Source: UBA7330 sp043554545 (GTDB lineage: Bacteria > Bacteroidota > Bacteroidia > Cytophagales > Cyclobacteriaceae). From it: DNA of 64,000 nucleotides. Every line of letters starts with the position of its first letter. Within the stretch, counting starts at the first letter, position 1. The position numbers and the translations under genes are program-made. Positions 8,466-18,381 of the stretch are shown piece after piece. Below the pieces are notes generated by a model. The model saw only the letters and a program-made list of their open reading frames with translations. It was not told the DNA's origin and searched no databases. Location of the stretch: the NCBI GenBank assembly GCA_043554545.1, contig CP121337.1, positions 1,054,001 to 1,118,000 of the forward strand, read 5' to 3'.

Positions 8466-10424
8466 CTAATTTTTACTACCGGAAATTCTGAAATAATTGG
8501 CCAGGTCTATATAAATCCAATCATCATTCTCTTTTAATTTATAATAAAATCTTAATCTTTCATTGCCTTGCTGTTCTACAAAATCGATTGAAATAGGATG
8601 AAATCCCTTTTTAAGGGCGACAGCTCCTGTGTTACCAATTTTATTGAACCCGTCTGTATTGGTTCCACTAGTTCCATCGATGCAAATAATTTCATCGTGA
8701 ATTTTGAACTGTGCCATATCGTCTGCCTGACTTCTAAAATGATATAAGCCATCTTCAGGAATTTCAATGAATCCAGTGTACCTCAGGCCAAAATTATTTT
8801 TATCACCGGAGGCCAGATCGCTGACTGTGAAGTCTTTGGCAACTCCTTCCTTATCTGAGGACAGTGTTTCAAAATCAGGAATGTCATTCCAATAGCCGTT
8901 ATACCGTGCGTAATTAAGCCCAATAACTGGTTTTTTGACTTTCACTCCCTTTTTTAATGGCGTCTTCTCATATTTTTTGAGTGATTTTTCCGTGAACTCA
9001 TTTTTATCATTCCTCAGTCGAGCTTCCAGTGTAGTCGTTTGGTCAAGTACAAACGTTTTTAATGAGGGATCGGCTTTTTCATTACTTATTGTTATTTCTG
9101 TATTCAACAATGCTAGTGGTTGATCAAAGTTAACCTCAGTTGAAGTGATGAATTTTGTTGTTTGAGGTGAAAAATAATCGGCAGGGCTTCTCTCAATAGG
9201 GAAGTCCATATTTCCATCAAGGAAGAAGTCCTTAAATGCTTCGGTATCATAGCTTAACTTCCAGTAAAATTTCAGGAATCCCAGATTTTCATACCTGGTT
9301 GGTTCCTGAGCTTTGACAGAGATTTCCAGTATTTTTTCTTCACCCGGATTGATTTTCAGGGACTGTATAGACGGGTTCATATCTACCTCATGGTGATGCT
9401 GAAAAGTCAATTCAACGTTTAATGGTACATCACTTGTATTGTTAAATTTTATGTATCCTGTTCCGTGTTCAAACATATTACCTTCATTGGCAAGGAATAG
9501 AAATTTGAAATGGGTATTGCTCAACATGCTTCTGGCCATAGCTGCAGTCTTTTCATTAGAGATGTCATGAGCAAGTATTCCATCAAGCCTCAAATTCGCC
9601 ATGATTGGACCTTCATCACTCATGGTTACCCAAACGAAATGATCAAATTCCCCAAATAGATTTCCACGCAATTGGCTGCCTCCTCCGGTGGTGGCTAACA
9701 CATAATAATTGGCATTATTTCGTTCGATATACTGGTATTTATGTTCATGACCTGCCAGTACAGTATGTTTTCTTTGAGACAATACTTTTTCTACCTTCTC
9801 AAACCTTCCTTCTGTGTCATATTTCCAGATAGGGTGATGCATCAAAACGAATGTCCACCTGACATCAGGATTTTTCTCAAGTGTTTCTATCGCAAAAGAA
9901 GTTTGTGCTTCGGTTAAGCTGTGATCATCATCATCATTTGAATCTAAAATTATGAACAAGACCTCTTTATACTTAAAAGAGTAATAACGTTTCCCATAAC
10001 GCTTTTCCCATTCTTTTTGCATGACAAGGTTGGTGATGTCGTGGTTTCCCGGAAGGTAAAAGAACGGGACGTTAAGTTTGTCAATTTTGGTCTCGAAGTC
10101 TTCCCATTCTCTCCTGATTTGCATGGTGTCCTGAGTATATCCCTGAATCAGGTCTCCAACACTTAAGACAAATTCTGGCATCATCAGGTTGAGTTTTTCT
10201 ATCCCGATTTCAAAAACCCCTGGTCGCATACCTCCGGTATTATCAGTAACAATGGCAAACTGAAAGTTTTCAGGGTCATTGTAGAATTCCAAGTCGGTCC
10301 ATGGTTTTAATTCAGTATCTACCTCTGTCTTAAAAAACGCCTTTTGCTGAGCGAATAAGGGAGATGCAAACAGGCCCATGAGAACCATTGACAAGCAGGT
10401 GATTTTCGGGAAATTATAACGCAT
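8466..10424 (-). CDS. Exported metallophosphoesterase with PA14-like domain
   Basis: 652-residue exported protein. The start was set at 10424 because it places a standard signal peptide (ending LFASPLFAQ) at the N-terminus; an upstream ATG at 10448 is possible. A calcineurin-like phosphoesterase domain (about 45-270) shows SVGDLIQGY, YLPGNHD, VLMHHPIW and VLAGHEHKY. The first metal motif is AIVTDNTGG instead of the usual GDxH, so metal binding may differ. A beta-sandwich follows, and the last about 130 residues (YRFTG-like, with GLYHFRSQADDMAQ) resemble a PA14 carbohydrate-binding domain. Likely a phosphodi- or monoesterase acting on a sugar phosphate, inferred from the domain mix. Confidence 0.8.
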   Translation of the reverse strand: MRYNFPKITCLSMVLMGLFASPLFAQQKAFFKTEVDTELKPWTDLEFYNDPENFQFAIVTDNTGGMRPGVFEIGIEKLNLMMPEFVLSVGDLIQGYTQDTMQIRREWEDFETKIDKLNVPFFYLPGNHDITNLVMQKEWEKRYGKRYYSFKYKEVLFIILDSNDDDDHSLTEAQTSFAIETLEKNPDVRWTFVLMHHPIWKYDTEGRFEKVEKVLSQRKHTVLAGHEHKYQYIERNNANYYVLATTGGGSQLRGNLFGEFDHFVWVTMSDEGPIMANLRLDGILAHDISNEKTAAMARSMLSNTHFKFLFLANEGNMFEHGTGYIKFNNTSDVPLNVELTFQHHHEVDMNPSIQSLKINPGEEKILEISVKAQEPTRYENLGFLKFYWKLSYDTEAFKDFFLDGNMDFPIERSPADYFSPQTTKFITSTEVNFDQPLALLNTEITISNEKADPSLKTFVLDQTTTLEARLRNDKNEFTEKSLKKYEKTPLKKGVKVKKPVIGLNYARYNGYWNDIPDFETLSSDKEGVAKDFTVSDLASGDKNNFGLRYTGFIEIPEDGLYHFRSQADDMAQFKIHDEIICIDGTSGTNTDGFNKIGNTGAVALKKGFHPISIDFVEQQGNERLRFYYKLKENDDWIYIDLANYFRISGSKN

Positions 10425-10486
10425 AATCAGTGAGGGTTTAATTGACATTCATTATTGGAATTATTCCTTCCAAAACATATTTAAAT

Positions 10487-12283
10487 TTATTTCGACTTGT
10501 CTATGGTAAACGCATCTGAAATTTCGCCCGCCTTGTTGAAAGACCTGTAAATCATTTTGTCACCGACAATAGAAATGTGCTGATAAAACTGCCCGTTTTT
10601 GTACCTAACCTCAGCGTAAGGCTCTTCTCCAATGTCATTGTGATTGCTATCAATACCAATAGAAGTGATATAAACAGTTCCTTTATCAAAGCCATCAACT
10701 ACTTGACCATTATTCATCGGCTTTGACCTCATGTAATAATGTATGTGTCCTGCCATTACCATATCCACATGATATTGATCAAACAGGGTACACCAGGCAT
10801 CCTGAATATCAGGATAGGGTTCTTCAAAATTATAAGGGGCAAAATGAAACATAGCAAATTTCCATTTGGCTTTTGACGACTTTAGCTTCTCCTCAATCCA
10901 TGCGGATTGGGCTTCTGTTGGATGGGTAGAATCGATCATCAGATATAAGGCGTTCCCGTATTCAAAGGCATAGGTACTTTCCGGGTGAACTTCAGGAGGA
11001 GCATCTTTTGGCAGGTCAAACAACTCATAATACATCCAGGCACCTAAGCCATCTTGTCTGTCATGATTTCCCGGTACAGGCATGAATGGTTTTTTAGCAA
11101 ATACATTGTCCGAATAGCCAAAAAGGTCATCCCATTCACTTCTGTAAAGTCCCGTGGTTACCAGATCACCGGCAACAGAGTAGAAAGCAACTTCAGGGTG
11201 TAGTTGATCCGCTTGTTGGATTAGGTCACCCCATAGCTTGGAGTGATGTGAATCTCCTGTCCATATAAATGAAAATTCATCCAGTTGTTCAGGTGGGGTC
11301 ATGAAAGCATTTACTTCAGACCAGGTATTTTGTTCCTTTGAGCCCGCTATGTATTCAAATGTTTCCCCGTCTTTTAGTGTATTCAACTGAGCAGTAAACC
11401 GATGAATGTATCGATCACTATAAAGCATGCGATCCTCCATTTCAAACTTATCTGCAGCAACTGTCAACGTATCGTTACTGCCTTTCATCCAATATTTAAC
11501 TACCCCATCCTGGATCGTAGTATTGGTTCTCCATTGTATAGATACGGAATGTCTGGGGTCATCACTCCAGGTGAGCATCAATTGATCAGGTTGTGGGCCG
11601 GAAGGGAAATTGGTATTTCTGAATGCACCTTTTACGTGAGCTTCTCTTGCCCTGCCACGAACCGTGGTAAATAATACTTGCCCCTCCAGCTCATTCGGAA
11701 ATTCCTGTATTAATAAAGTGGACCAGTCATGGTAAGTAAATGCTCCTTTTTTCAATTTCGTTATAGGATATTTACCAGGATAGTGATCTGATATGAGTAA
11801 TTTTTCTTCTGTGTTACTTGGACCTACGGCTATAAAATATACCGTTCGGTGCATGTCAAATCCGTTGATCCCAAGGTTGACCCATCCCGCATCAAAATCT
11901 TTCTGCCAGATCTCGTATGTGTACACATCATTTTTAAGGATCTTATCAGTTTTGACAAAACCAGCCTTTTCCATCCAAAATGGAACCTCGGGTTGGTTGA
12001 CGCTTCTCATGAGCGAAACGGTTACCGGAACATTTACCTTAAAGTATTGATATTGGGTAGCCAGGGTGTGCTTTTCTTCTGGCGATAAATAGTCCAGCAT
12101 AAATGCCTCATCAAGCGTATTGAATTGATCGCTCGGTACATCCTGATACAACCTGGTGATCACATCATCCATTACATTTTTAACTGTCTTTTTAGAAGAT
12201 GATTTATCTGGTGAGCTACATGAAAAACCGATGATTCCAACCAGTAACGTACTTATGAAGAACTGATGATAAGATTTCAGCAT
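10487..12283 (-). CDS. Purple-acid-phosphatase-like lipoprotein
   Basis: 598-residue lipoprotein (lipobox IIGFSC). Residues about 35-230 are a non-catalytic N-terminal region with an extra domain; an Ig/FN3-like purple acid phosphatase N-domain follows (QPDQLMLTWSDDP) and then the metallophosphoesterase core. Core motifs: WTGDSHHS, SVAGDLVTTG, PVPGNHDRQ, FAMFHFAPY and MAGHIHYY. The tyrosine of the classical GDxxY motif is absent, as in many bacterial relatives, so it may not have the Fe(III) charge-transfer site. Separated by one base from the glycerophosphodiesterase gene, which implies co-transcription. The natural phosphoester is unknown. Confidence 0.85.
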   Translation of the reverse strand: MLKSYHQFFISTLLVGIIGFSCSSPDKSSSKKTVKNVMDDVITRLYQDVPSDQFNTLDEAFMLDYLSPEEKHTLATQYQYFKVNVPVTVSLMRSVNQPEVPFWMEKAGFVKTDKILKNDVYTYEIWQKDFDAGWVNLGINGFDMHRTVYFIAVGPSNTEEKLLISDHYPGKYPITKLKKGAFTYHDWSTLLIQEFPNELEGQVLFTTVRGRAREAHVKGAFRNTNFPSGPQPDQLMLTWSDDPRHSVSIQWRTNTTIQDGVVKYWMKGSNDTLTVAADKFEMEDRMLYSDRYIHRFTAQLNTLKDGETFEYIAGSKEQNTWSEVNAFMTPPEQLDEFSFIWTGDSHHSKLWGDLIQQADQLHPEVAFYSVAGDLVTTGLYRSEWDDLFGYSDNVFAKKPFMPVPGNHDRQDGLGAWMYYELFDLPKDAPPEVHPESTYAFEYGNALYLMIDSTHPTEAQSAWIEEKLKSSKAKWKFAMFHFAPYNFEEPYPDIQDAWCTLFDQYHVDMVMAGHIHYYMRSKPMNNGQVVDGFDKGTVYITSIGIDSNHNDIGEEPYAEVRYKNGQFYQHISIVGDKMIYRSFNKAGEISDAFTIDKSK

Positions 12284-12284
12284 G

Positions 12285-13130
12285 CTATGGGTGAATGTTT
12301 CGGTTCTTTAAAGCTTTGATTAGTAATTCAGGCTGATCTGTCTGGAATACGTTGGCACCATATCTAAGTAAGTTGTCAAGCGCTTCACTTTCATTCCCGG
12401 AGGCGATCAATGCGTCCGTCTCTCCCAGGGCATTGATCCAGACACGTGCATTATTTTCTTTTATTAGGTTGACGACGTTTTGATCATAAAAGGAAAAGTC
12501 AATATGCACGATTTCCGGCTGGAACCGCTGGATGGCTGAGTCTGCCATGGCAAAGGAGTACGCCCGGGGCATCAGCATAAATTCATTATCAATAGATTTT
12601 ACATATTGCAATGCTTCGTAGTCATTATCAAACCAAAATACCTGATCCTCACATTTAAGCGCTTTTATCACCTTTATGATTTCATCGAGCCCATCCGTCT
12701 TGATATCGATGTCTACAAGCGCCTTTCCTTTGGTAAGCTTTAAGGCTTCTTTAAACGTGGGGATTCTTTGATTAGTAGTATCTCCCAGGTGAATGAGCCT
12801 GAGTTTTTTAAGTTGCTTATAAGTATAATCCGAAGGATCTCCAGTGCCGGTAGTTGTTCGATCAATGGTTCGATCATGCATGAGTATCGGCACACCATCT
12901 TTTGTGACTTTCACATCTAATTCCACAATGTCAACTCCGATAGCAATTGCTTCCTTAATCGCTGGAATAGAATTTTCAGGATGTACCAGGTGCGCTGCGC
13001 GATGGGCAGCTACCAGTACATTTTTTGAATCAGCATCTAAAAAATCAGCTCTAATGTCATCTACGGATCGCTGAGCAAATACAAATGAAACGTAGATACA
13101 AAAAGTAAAGGCAAGCAATGATTTCTTCAC
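12285..13130 (-). CDS. Exported glycerophosphodiester phosphodiesterase (GDPD)
   Basis: 281 residues with signal peptide (MKKSLLAFTF, ending FVFAQ). The start chosen is GTG at 13130 because it begins that signal peptide; a TTG at 13157 would add nine residues and overlap the upstream gene. The GDPD TIM barrel shows AAHRAAH, the metal-ligand motif VELDVKVTKDG and LMHDRTIDRTTTG, so the active site appears intact. The family hydrolyses glycerophosphodiesters to an alcohol and glycerol-3-phosphate, and some members cleave inositol-, sugar- or teichoic-type phosphodiesters. Lies between two phosphatase-like genes; a second GDPD is at 18382-19200. Confidence 0.9.
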   Translation of the reverse strand: MKKSLLAFTFCIYVSFVFAQRSVDDIRADFLDADSKNVLVAAHRAAHLVHPENSIPAIKEAIAIGVDIVELDVKVTKDGVPILMHDRTIDRTTTGTGDPSDYTYKQLKKLRLIHLGDTTNQRIPTFKEALKLTKGKALVDIDIKTDGLDEIIKVIKALKCEDQVFWFDNDYEALQYVKSIDNEFMLMPRAYSFAMADSAIQRFQPEIVHIDFSFYDQNVVNLIKENNARVWINALGETDALIASGNESEALDNLLRYGANVFQTDQPELLIKALKNRNIHP

Positions 13131-13153
13131 TGATATAATTTTATAAAGAGTTA

Positions 13154-14509
13154 TCAATTGGCTTCAAGGATGCGCTCTTCCATTTCAGGAATTTTGTTAA
13201 CAAGCTTGTTGGGCGCACTATCGCTTTTGATTAGATCGAAAGCATCATAAAGTTCCCCAGTTGCAGTATATGCACCGTAGGTCAAAGTATTTCCTTCAAT
13301 GGTGATAATCTGGAAAAGTTGAGTATTTCCGGCTCTTCTATCCATCCACGGGTCATCTGAGACATCATACATTTTAGGGCCACTCACAGAAACCACGTAC
13401 ATAGTTCCTGATGATTTGTCTTGTACCTGATTTCCTGTGGGCACATTACTGACCATTCCTCTACCGTAAGCATGGTCATGTCCCTGTAAAATAATATCTA
13501 CTTTGTGCTTATCGAAGACAGGCTTAAAAGCCTCTCTAAATTCTACATTATCCCGATTTGGTTTAGTAGAGAATATTGGATAATGAAAGGTGATCGCTGT
13601 CCATTTTCGAGGATCATTGGTGAGGATTGAGTCCAGCCATTCCAATTGAGCTTGCTTAAAGTCAGGATTCTCATCAATTTGTTCACCGTCAAGAGATACT
13701 ACTTTTAGGTTCGGGTAGTTCACCTGATAGCAAACCTCATCTAATCCTTCAGGTCCGTTTTTTGGAAGGTTAAACTGTTTCTTCCATTGAGGGGAAAGCA
13801 CAACATCGTGGTATTCATGATTCCCTGGTGTCATTACACTGGGTACCATGGCGTGAATAAAAGAACCAGCGTAAAACCAGTCTCCCCACTCAATATCCCG
13901 ATCCCATCGGTTAATCAAGTCACCTGCATGCAACATAAAGTCTACTTCAGGAAGGGATCCATATGCTTTACGAATGACCCTCGACCACATAGATTTCACA
14001 TTATTTTGTGCATCACCAAAGTAGATAAATGATAGTTTTTCTTCTGGTTTTGGCATTTTTATTTGAAACCATTCGCTCCATCCTCGTTCAGATCCTACAC
14101 GATAGACATATTTCTCACCAGGTTGAAGTCCATCTATGATAGCAGAATGATAGTTGGCAGATACTTCAGGATCATTTTCTGGCTTGTGAGTCAGTAATTC
14201 CCATTCGGCCTGAATGGCTCGTGTGTTATTGATGAATTCAGGTCCATGAGTAGCAGCTGCCACTTCAACGACAGATTCCTTCACTGTTTCATCAGTTCTC
14301 CAATTAACCGCAATAGAGGTGGTTGGATCGACTGTAAGGTTAGCAATAATTCTGTCTGGTACTGGCGTAGGAAACAATCCTGGATAGGCGATGTATGTTG
14401 AATCCGGCTTATGGACAAATACGATCTCCTTACCACTCTGGGTGCTGCAACCGGATGCTAAGGTGATAGTGATGATTATGCCAAGTACTAGTCTGGTCAG
14501 TTTACTCAT
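13154..14509 (-). CDS. Purple-acid-phosphatase-like lipoprotein (operon leader)
   Basis: 451-residue lipoprotein. The start at 14509 gives a lipoprotein signal (MSKLTRLVLG, lipobox LASGC); an upstream ATG at 14557 adds 16 unlikely residues. A PAP N-terminal Ig-like domain (TTSIAVNWRTDE, then LQPGEKYVYRVG) precedes the metallophosphoesterase core with IYFGDAQNN, LHAGDLINRW, MTPGNHEYHD, ITFHYPIF and LQGHDHAYGR. Probable periplasmic or surface phosphomonoesterase. First gene of the minus operon; it is divergent from the ceramidase-like gene, so the intervening 305 bp must hold both promoters. Confidence 0.85.
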   Translation of the reverse strand: MSKLTRLVLGIIITITLASGCSTQSGKEIVFVHKPDSTYIAYPGLFPTPVPDRIIANLTVDPTTSIAVNWRTDETVKESVVEVAAATHGPEFINNTRAIQAEWELLTHKPENDPEVSANYHSAIIDGLQPGEKYVYRVGSERGWSEWFQIKMPKPEEKLSFIYFGDAQNNVKSMWSRVIRKAYGSLPEVDFMLHAGDLINRWDRDIEWGDWFYAGSFIHAMVPSVMTPGNHEYHDVVLSPQWKKQFNLPKNGPEGLDEVCYQVNYPNLKVVSLDGEQIDENPDFKQAQLEWLDSILTNDPRKWTAITFHYPIFSTKPNRDNVEFREAFKPVFDKHKVDIILQGHDHAYGRGMVSNVPTGNQVQDKSSGTMYVVSVSGPKMYDVSDDPWMDRRAGNTQLFQIITIEGNTLTYGAYTATGELYDAFDLIKSDSAPNKLVNKIPEMEERILEAN

Positions 14510-14814
14510 AATTGATGTCTTTGATTTAATATTTTGTATCATTTCAGGGTAATTCATTCATTTTCCTTTAATACTTACAAAAAAACAATTCATACCCCTA
14601 TATTCAAGGGTATCTTAGTTAAAAATAGGCTAATAATTCGGAGGAATAAATAGTAATGACTAAAATGGCTGTTGATTTCATTAAATTGAGTAGTACTTAA
14701 TGGTCAATTTATAGTACTGAAAGTATATCAATAGGATCGCGTAAACCATTCAATCGAGCGACCTCCTAGCATGCTAAAATGAAGGCCTATATTCTTTTCA
14801 TAATAACCCCCAAA
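14510..14814. promoter_or_regulatory. Divergent control region between the 7-gene and 9-gene operons
   Basis: No gene fits here. It must contain promoters for both operons. Two copies of the palindrome AGTACT (14692-14697 and 14713-14718) lie 21 bp apart, two helical turns, about 100 bp before the plus-strand start. A short inverted repeat ATACCC/GGGTAT lies near 14591-14612. No clear match to the Bacteroidota TAnnTTTG box was found. Regulator unknown. Confidence 0.35.
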
Positions 14815-16083
14815 ATGAAGAAATCATTTTATCTGACTGTATTGTTTTTCTGTTTCACTTTGGCAATTTCTGCACAAGGGCTAAAAGTAGGTGCTGCACT
14901 TCGAGTCATCACTCCTGACCCCTTGATACCTGTATCAGGAGGTGTCGGAACTCCAAGCCCAGCAGGGCAAAAGAAGGGGAACCTTTTTGTAAGGGCCATG
15001 GTACTGGAAAAGGATGGGGTTAGGGTAGCCATCGTAGGAATTGATAATCTTGGCTGGCCGGCAATACTTGGAGATAAGTCTCGAACCCTTATTAAGGGTA
15101 TCCCTCCTGAAAACATCATGATTGGTTCGACCCATACACACAGTGCACCGGATGCCTATGGATTCCCTAATGAAAAAGGTGAAGTACTGGCTGATTTCGA
15201 ATACCTCGGTTGGTGCGTAGAGCAAATAGCAGATGCGGTCAATGAGGCAGTTAAAAATCTAGAACCTGCTGCACTTAAGATAGCAGTAGGAGAAGCCAAA
15301 GGGAAGATTGCCTACAATTATTATGCTCCTCAGCTTTATGATCCCCGATGTGGTGTGATACAGGCTTTTGGTACCTCAGGGAAGAATAAGGGAAAAGTGA
15401 TAGCAACACTTGTCAACTATGCGGTTCACCCGGAGGTGATTGGATCGGATCGAGGCATTTTATCTCCTGACCTTTGCGGTCCCTTATATAGTCGCATTGA
15501 GTCTAAGGTAGGCGGCATAGCCATCTTTATGAATGGCGCTCAAGGTGGTATGGTGACAGCGGATAACCGAAGACCGGAGGGTGAGGAAGCTAACGATTGG
15601 AATGAATGTAAGCGCATTGGAGAATTATTAGCTGATCAGGCCTTAACCATTGTTGAGAATGCAGCCATGCAGAAAAATCCCACACTCTATGTAGCGTCTA
15701 AAAAAATAAGTCTCCCGGTTACCTCTGAATTGATGCGATTACTCGTAGATAATTCACCCATGAAACAAAATGTTTCAGACGACTACATGCTTGAAACCAC
15801 GGTCAACCTGGTAAATATTGGATCTGCGCAAATTCTCACAATTCCCGGAGAGGCACTTCCAAATATTGGCTATTACCTCAAAAGAAATATGAATACTGAT
15901 CATCCATTTTTATTCGGACTGACAAATGATGCCTTTGGCTATATCCTCACGAAAGAAGATTTTAATAGTTTTAAGCGCTATGAATATGTCAGCAGAACCA
16001 GTTTAGGTGAACAGACAGGTTTTATATATACCAAAGAAGCACTCCAATTAGTCCAGGATAATCCAGGAGCAGAAAAACCTTAA
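14815..16083 (+). CDS. Neutral-ceramidase-like amidase, exported (paralogue 1)
   Basis: 422 residues; start set at 14815 because it begins a signal peptide (MKKSFYLTVL, ending ISAQG); ATG 14779 would extend it by 12. The N-terminal domain of neutral/alkaline ceramidases (PF04734 type) covers nearly all of it; the C-terminal Ig-like domain of true ceramidases is missing. Zinc-site motifs are visible: STHTHSAPDA, NYAVHPEVIG, IPGEALP and TNDAFGYILT. The nucleophile-serine motif GDxSPN of characterised enzymes reads QGGMVTAD here, so the catalytic serine is not evident. The amide or ester cleaved is therefore uncertain. First gene of the plus-strand nine-gene operon. Confidence 0.75.
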   Translation: MKKSFYLTVLFFCFTLAISAQGLKVGAALRVITPDPLIPVSGGVGTPSPAGQKKGNLFVRAMVLEKDGVRVAIVGIDNLGWPAILGDKSRTLIKGIPPENIMIGSTHTHSAPDAYGFPNEKGEVLADFEYLGWCVEQIADAVNEAVKNLEPAALKIAVGEAKGKIAYNYYAPQLYDPRCGVIQAFGTSGKNKGKVIATLVNYAVHPEVIGSDRGILSPDLCGPLYSRIESKVGGIAIFMNGAQGGMVTADNRRPEGEEANDWNECKRIGELLADQALTIVENAAMQKNPTLYVASKKISLPVTSELMRLLVDNSPMKQNVSDDYMLETTVNLVNIGSAQILTIPGEALPNIGYYLKRNMNTDHPFLFGLTNDAFGYILTKEDFNSFKRYEYVSRTSLGEQTGFIYTKEALQLVQDNPGAEKP

Positions 16084-16107
16084 TTTTTAAAAATTCTTAA
16101 ATCAGAA

Positions 16108-17478
16108 ATGAATAAATTCTATTTTCTAATTGTCATAGTCATAGCACTTTTTTTTTCTTGTGAGGCTAAAAAAGAGGTTGAAAAAGAAGTCCCCCTCAAT
16201 GCCGAAACTGCCTTGTATCACTACCTGAATAACAACGATAAAACCTACAGCTGGGAGCTCAAGGAAAAGTATCAGGTAGAAAATCAGTCAGTAACTGCTT
16301 ATGATCTAAAGCTTACTTCCCAACAGTGGAGAGAGCATGTCTGGACGCATCAATTGACTATTCTGGTACCAGAGGAGGTTACACATAAAGAGAGTCTATT
16401 GTTTGTCACAGGTGGCAGCAATAAGGAAGGTAATCCAAATTTTAAAGGACATGGTGAGGAAGACACTCAAGGTATGTCTATTTTGGCTACTAAAAACAGT
16501 TCGATTGTAGCAATTATTCGTCAAACGCCAAATCAACCACTTTATGATGGTTTGGTTGAAGATCAGTTGATTTCATTCACCTTACATAATTTTAAAAACG
16601 ATGGTGATTTTACTTGGCCATTACTTTTCCCAATGGTAAAAACTGCAATAAAGGCCATGGATGCCATTCAAGATTTCTCTAAAAAGGAGATTGGAAAGGA
16701 TATTAGCCAATTTGTGGTTTCTGGAGGGTCTAAACGAGGATGGACGACCTGGTTAACAGGAGCGACTGATGATCGCGTGATGGCTATTGCACCTATGGTG
16801 ATTGATGTACTCAACATGCCCGTCAGTCTTGACTATCAGGTGGAAGTATGGAAAGAATACAGCATACAAATTGAGGATTATGTAAAATTAGAGATTCCTC
16901 AAACAGCCAGCACACCAGAAGGAAACAGGATCAGCCAAATGGTAGACCCTTATTCATATCGAAAAAGTCTGACCATGCCCAAGATGCTGATAATCGGAAC
17001 CATCGATGAATACTGGCCTGTTGATGCAATCAAGAATTATATAGATAGCATCCCTGGCAAAAATCTTATTGAATACATTCCTAATGCAGGTCATGGTCTT
17101 GGTGATCGTGTTCAGGCGAATCAAGCACTTAGTTCCTTTTATGCCATGACTATCAATGGCATGAAGTACCCGGAATGTGGTTGGAAGGTAAATGAAAGTG
17201 TAAAAAGCGTAACAATAACTGCTACAGCATCTTCCGATCAGTTGATAGGTGCATCCCTATGGTATGCGGATTCAGAAGAAGACAGAGATTTCAGAGATGA
17301 AGAATGGAAGCGCATCGATTTGGATGCGAAAGGCGTTCCCACTGTTGATGCCGTGGTTGACTATCCTGGAGCAGGGTACAAAGCCTTTTACATAGATTTA
17401 AAATACGTCGACCCTAATGGAGAAGCATATGTTACAAGTACCCGAATGTTTGTAGTTGATACTTCTCAAATTTTGTAG
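16108..17478 (+). CDS. PhoPQ-activated pathogenicity-related (PqaA-like) lipoprotein
   Basis: 456-residue lipoprotein (lipobox LFFSC) of the PqaA-like family, an alpha/beta-hydrolase fold. Likely triad: Ser in VSGGSKRGW, Asp in GTIDEYWP and His in NAGHGLGD. The signature region DDRVMAIAPMVIDVLNM is typical. Biochemical function of the family is poorly defined; an esterase or peptidase-like activity is assumed. A C-terminal region (about 350-456) looks like a beta-sandwich. It follows the ceramidase-like gene by 24 bp and precedes another alpha/beta hydrolase by 3 bp, so they are co-transcribed. Confidence 0.85.
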   Translation: MNKFYFLIVIVIALFFSCEAKKEVEKEVPLNAETALYHYLNNNDKTYSWELKEKYQVENQSVTAYDLKLTSQQWREHVWTHQLTILVPEEVTHKESLLFVTGGSNKEGNPNFKGHGEEDTQGMSILATKNSSIVAIIRQTPNQPLYDGLVEDQLISFTLHNFKNDGDFTWPLLFPMVKTAIKAMDAIQDFSKKEIGKDISQFVVSGGSKRGWTTWLTGATDDRVMAIAPMVIDVLNMPVSLDYQVEVWKEYSIQIEDYVKLEIPQTASTPEGNRISQMVDPYSYRKSLTMPKMLIIGTIDEYWPVDAIKNYIDSIPGKNLIEYIPNAGHGLGDRVQANQALSSFYAMTINGMKYPECGWKVNESVKSVTITATASSDQLIGASLWYADSEEDRDFRDEEWKRIDLDAKGVPTVDAVVDYPGAGYKAFYIDLKYVDPNGEAYVTSTRMFVVDTSQIL

Positions 17479-17481
17479 TGC

Positions 17482-18369
17482 ATGATTAGATATATAGTTA
17501 GTCTCTCTGTAATTTTTTTGATGTTCATGGTGAGTTCATGTATATCCAAAGAAGAACTACCAGTAGTAAAGTATTATGAATACGACCTTGAGATTCCGCT
17601 AGAGGACAGTGTGGGTGTTGCGGATACCACTGATATGGCCCTGTTATATGCGGTAACTTTTAAAAGTGTGCATAACAAGCAAGTATCTGGAATACTTACC
17701 ATACCAAAAGCAGTAAATAGGCCCATACCTGTGATTATTTTGCTTCATGGTCTTGGCGATAGAAAGACGGTAGATTATATCGAGGCGGGTCATCAGTATT
17801 TTGTCAATAGCGGATTTGCAGTTTTTCGCATTGATGTAGATGAGCATGGTGATCGAAAAGTACATGACTATGACTATAGTCTCACCAAAGGATATCGATA
17901 TTGGAGCAGAGATATTATTTCTCAAACAGTATTTGATTTGCGGAGGTCTATTGATTTCCTAAAGACAAGACCTGAGATAGATGGTGAAAGAATTGGATTT
18001 TTTGGAATCAGCCTTGGAGGAATTATCGGGACTGTCTTTTCAGGCGTAGATGAGCGTGTAAAAGTGCCGATTATCACGTTGGCCGGAGGCAACCTTACGT
18101 TGATGTTCGGAATGGATGCCCTTTCAGAGGAGACAAGAGATTTCTTTGGCATAATTGATCCGATCAATTTTGTAGAGAAAATTTCGCCCAGACCTTTATT
18201 AATGATTAATTCAGAAAATGATGAAGTAATCGCTCCGATTACCAGCAAGATGCTTTATCAAAAGGCAGACGAACCAAAAGAGATTATCTGGTATCCTTCA
18301 AGACACCGGGACCTACCTATTGGAGAGGCCTATCCCGCAGCCATTGAATGGTATCAAAAGTATCTTTAA
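17482..18369 (+). CDS. Alpha/beta hydrolase lipoprotein (acyl esterase-like)
   Basis: 295-residue lipoprotein (lipobox MVSSC). Alpha/beta-hydrolase fold: oxyanion region LLHGLGD, nucleophile elbow GISLGG, acid Asp in NSENDEV and His in PSRHRDLP. It resembles dienelactone-hydrolase/acetyl-xylan-esterase-like proteins, so removal of an acyl decoration from a carbohydrate is a reasonable guess. The substrate cannot be told from sequence. Sits 3 bp after the PqaA-like gene and 12 bp before a GDPD gene. Confidence 0.8.
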   Translation: MIRYIVSLSVIFLMFMVSSCISKEELPVVKYYEYDLEIPLEDSVGVADTTDMALLYAVTFKSVHNKQVSGILTIPKAVNRPIPVIILLHGLGDRKTVDYIEAGHQYFVNSGFAVFRIDVDEHGDRKVHDYDYSLTKGYRYWSRDIISQTVFDLRRSIDFLKTRPEIDGERIGFFGISLGGIIGTVFSGVDERVKVPIITLAGGNLTLMFGMDALSEETRDFFGIIDPINFVEKISPRPLLMINSENDEVIAPITSKMLYQKADEPKEIIWYPSRHRDLPIGEAYPAAIEWYQKYL

Positions 18370-18381
18370 ATTAAAGGTTAG

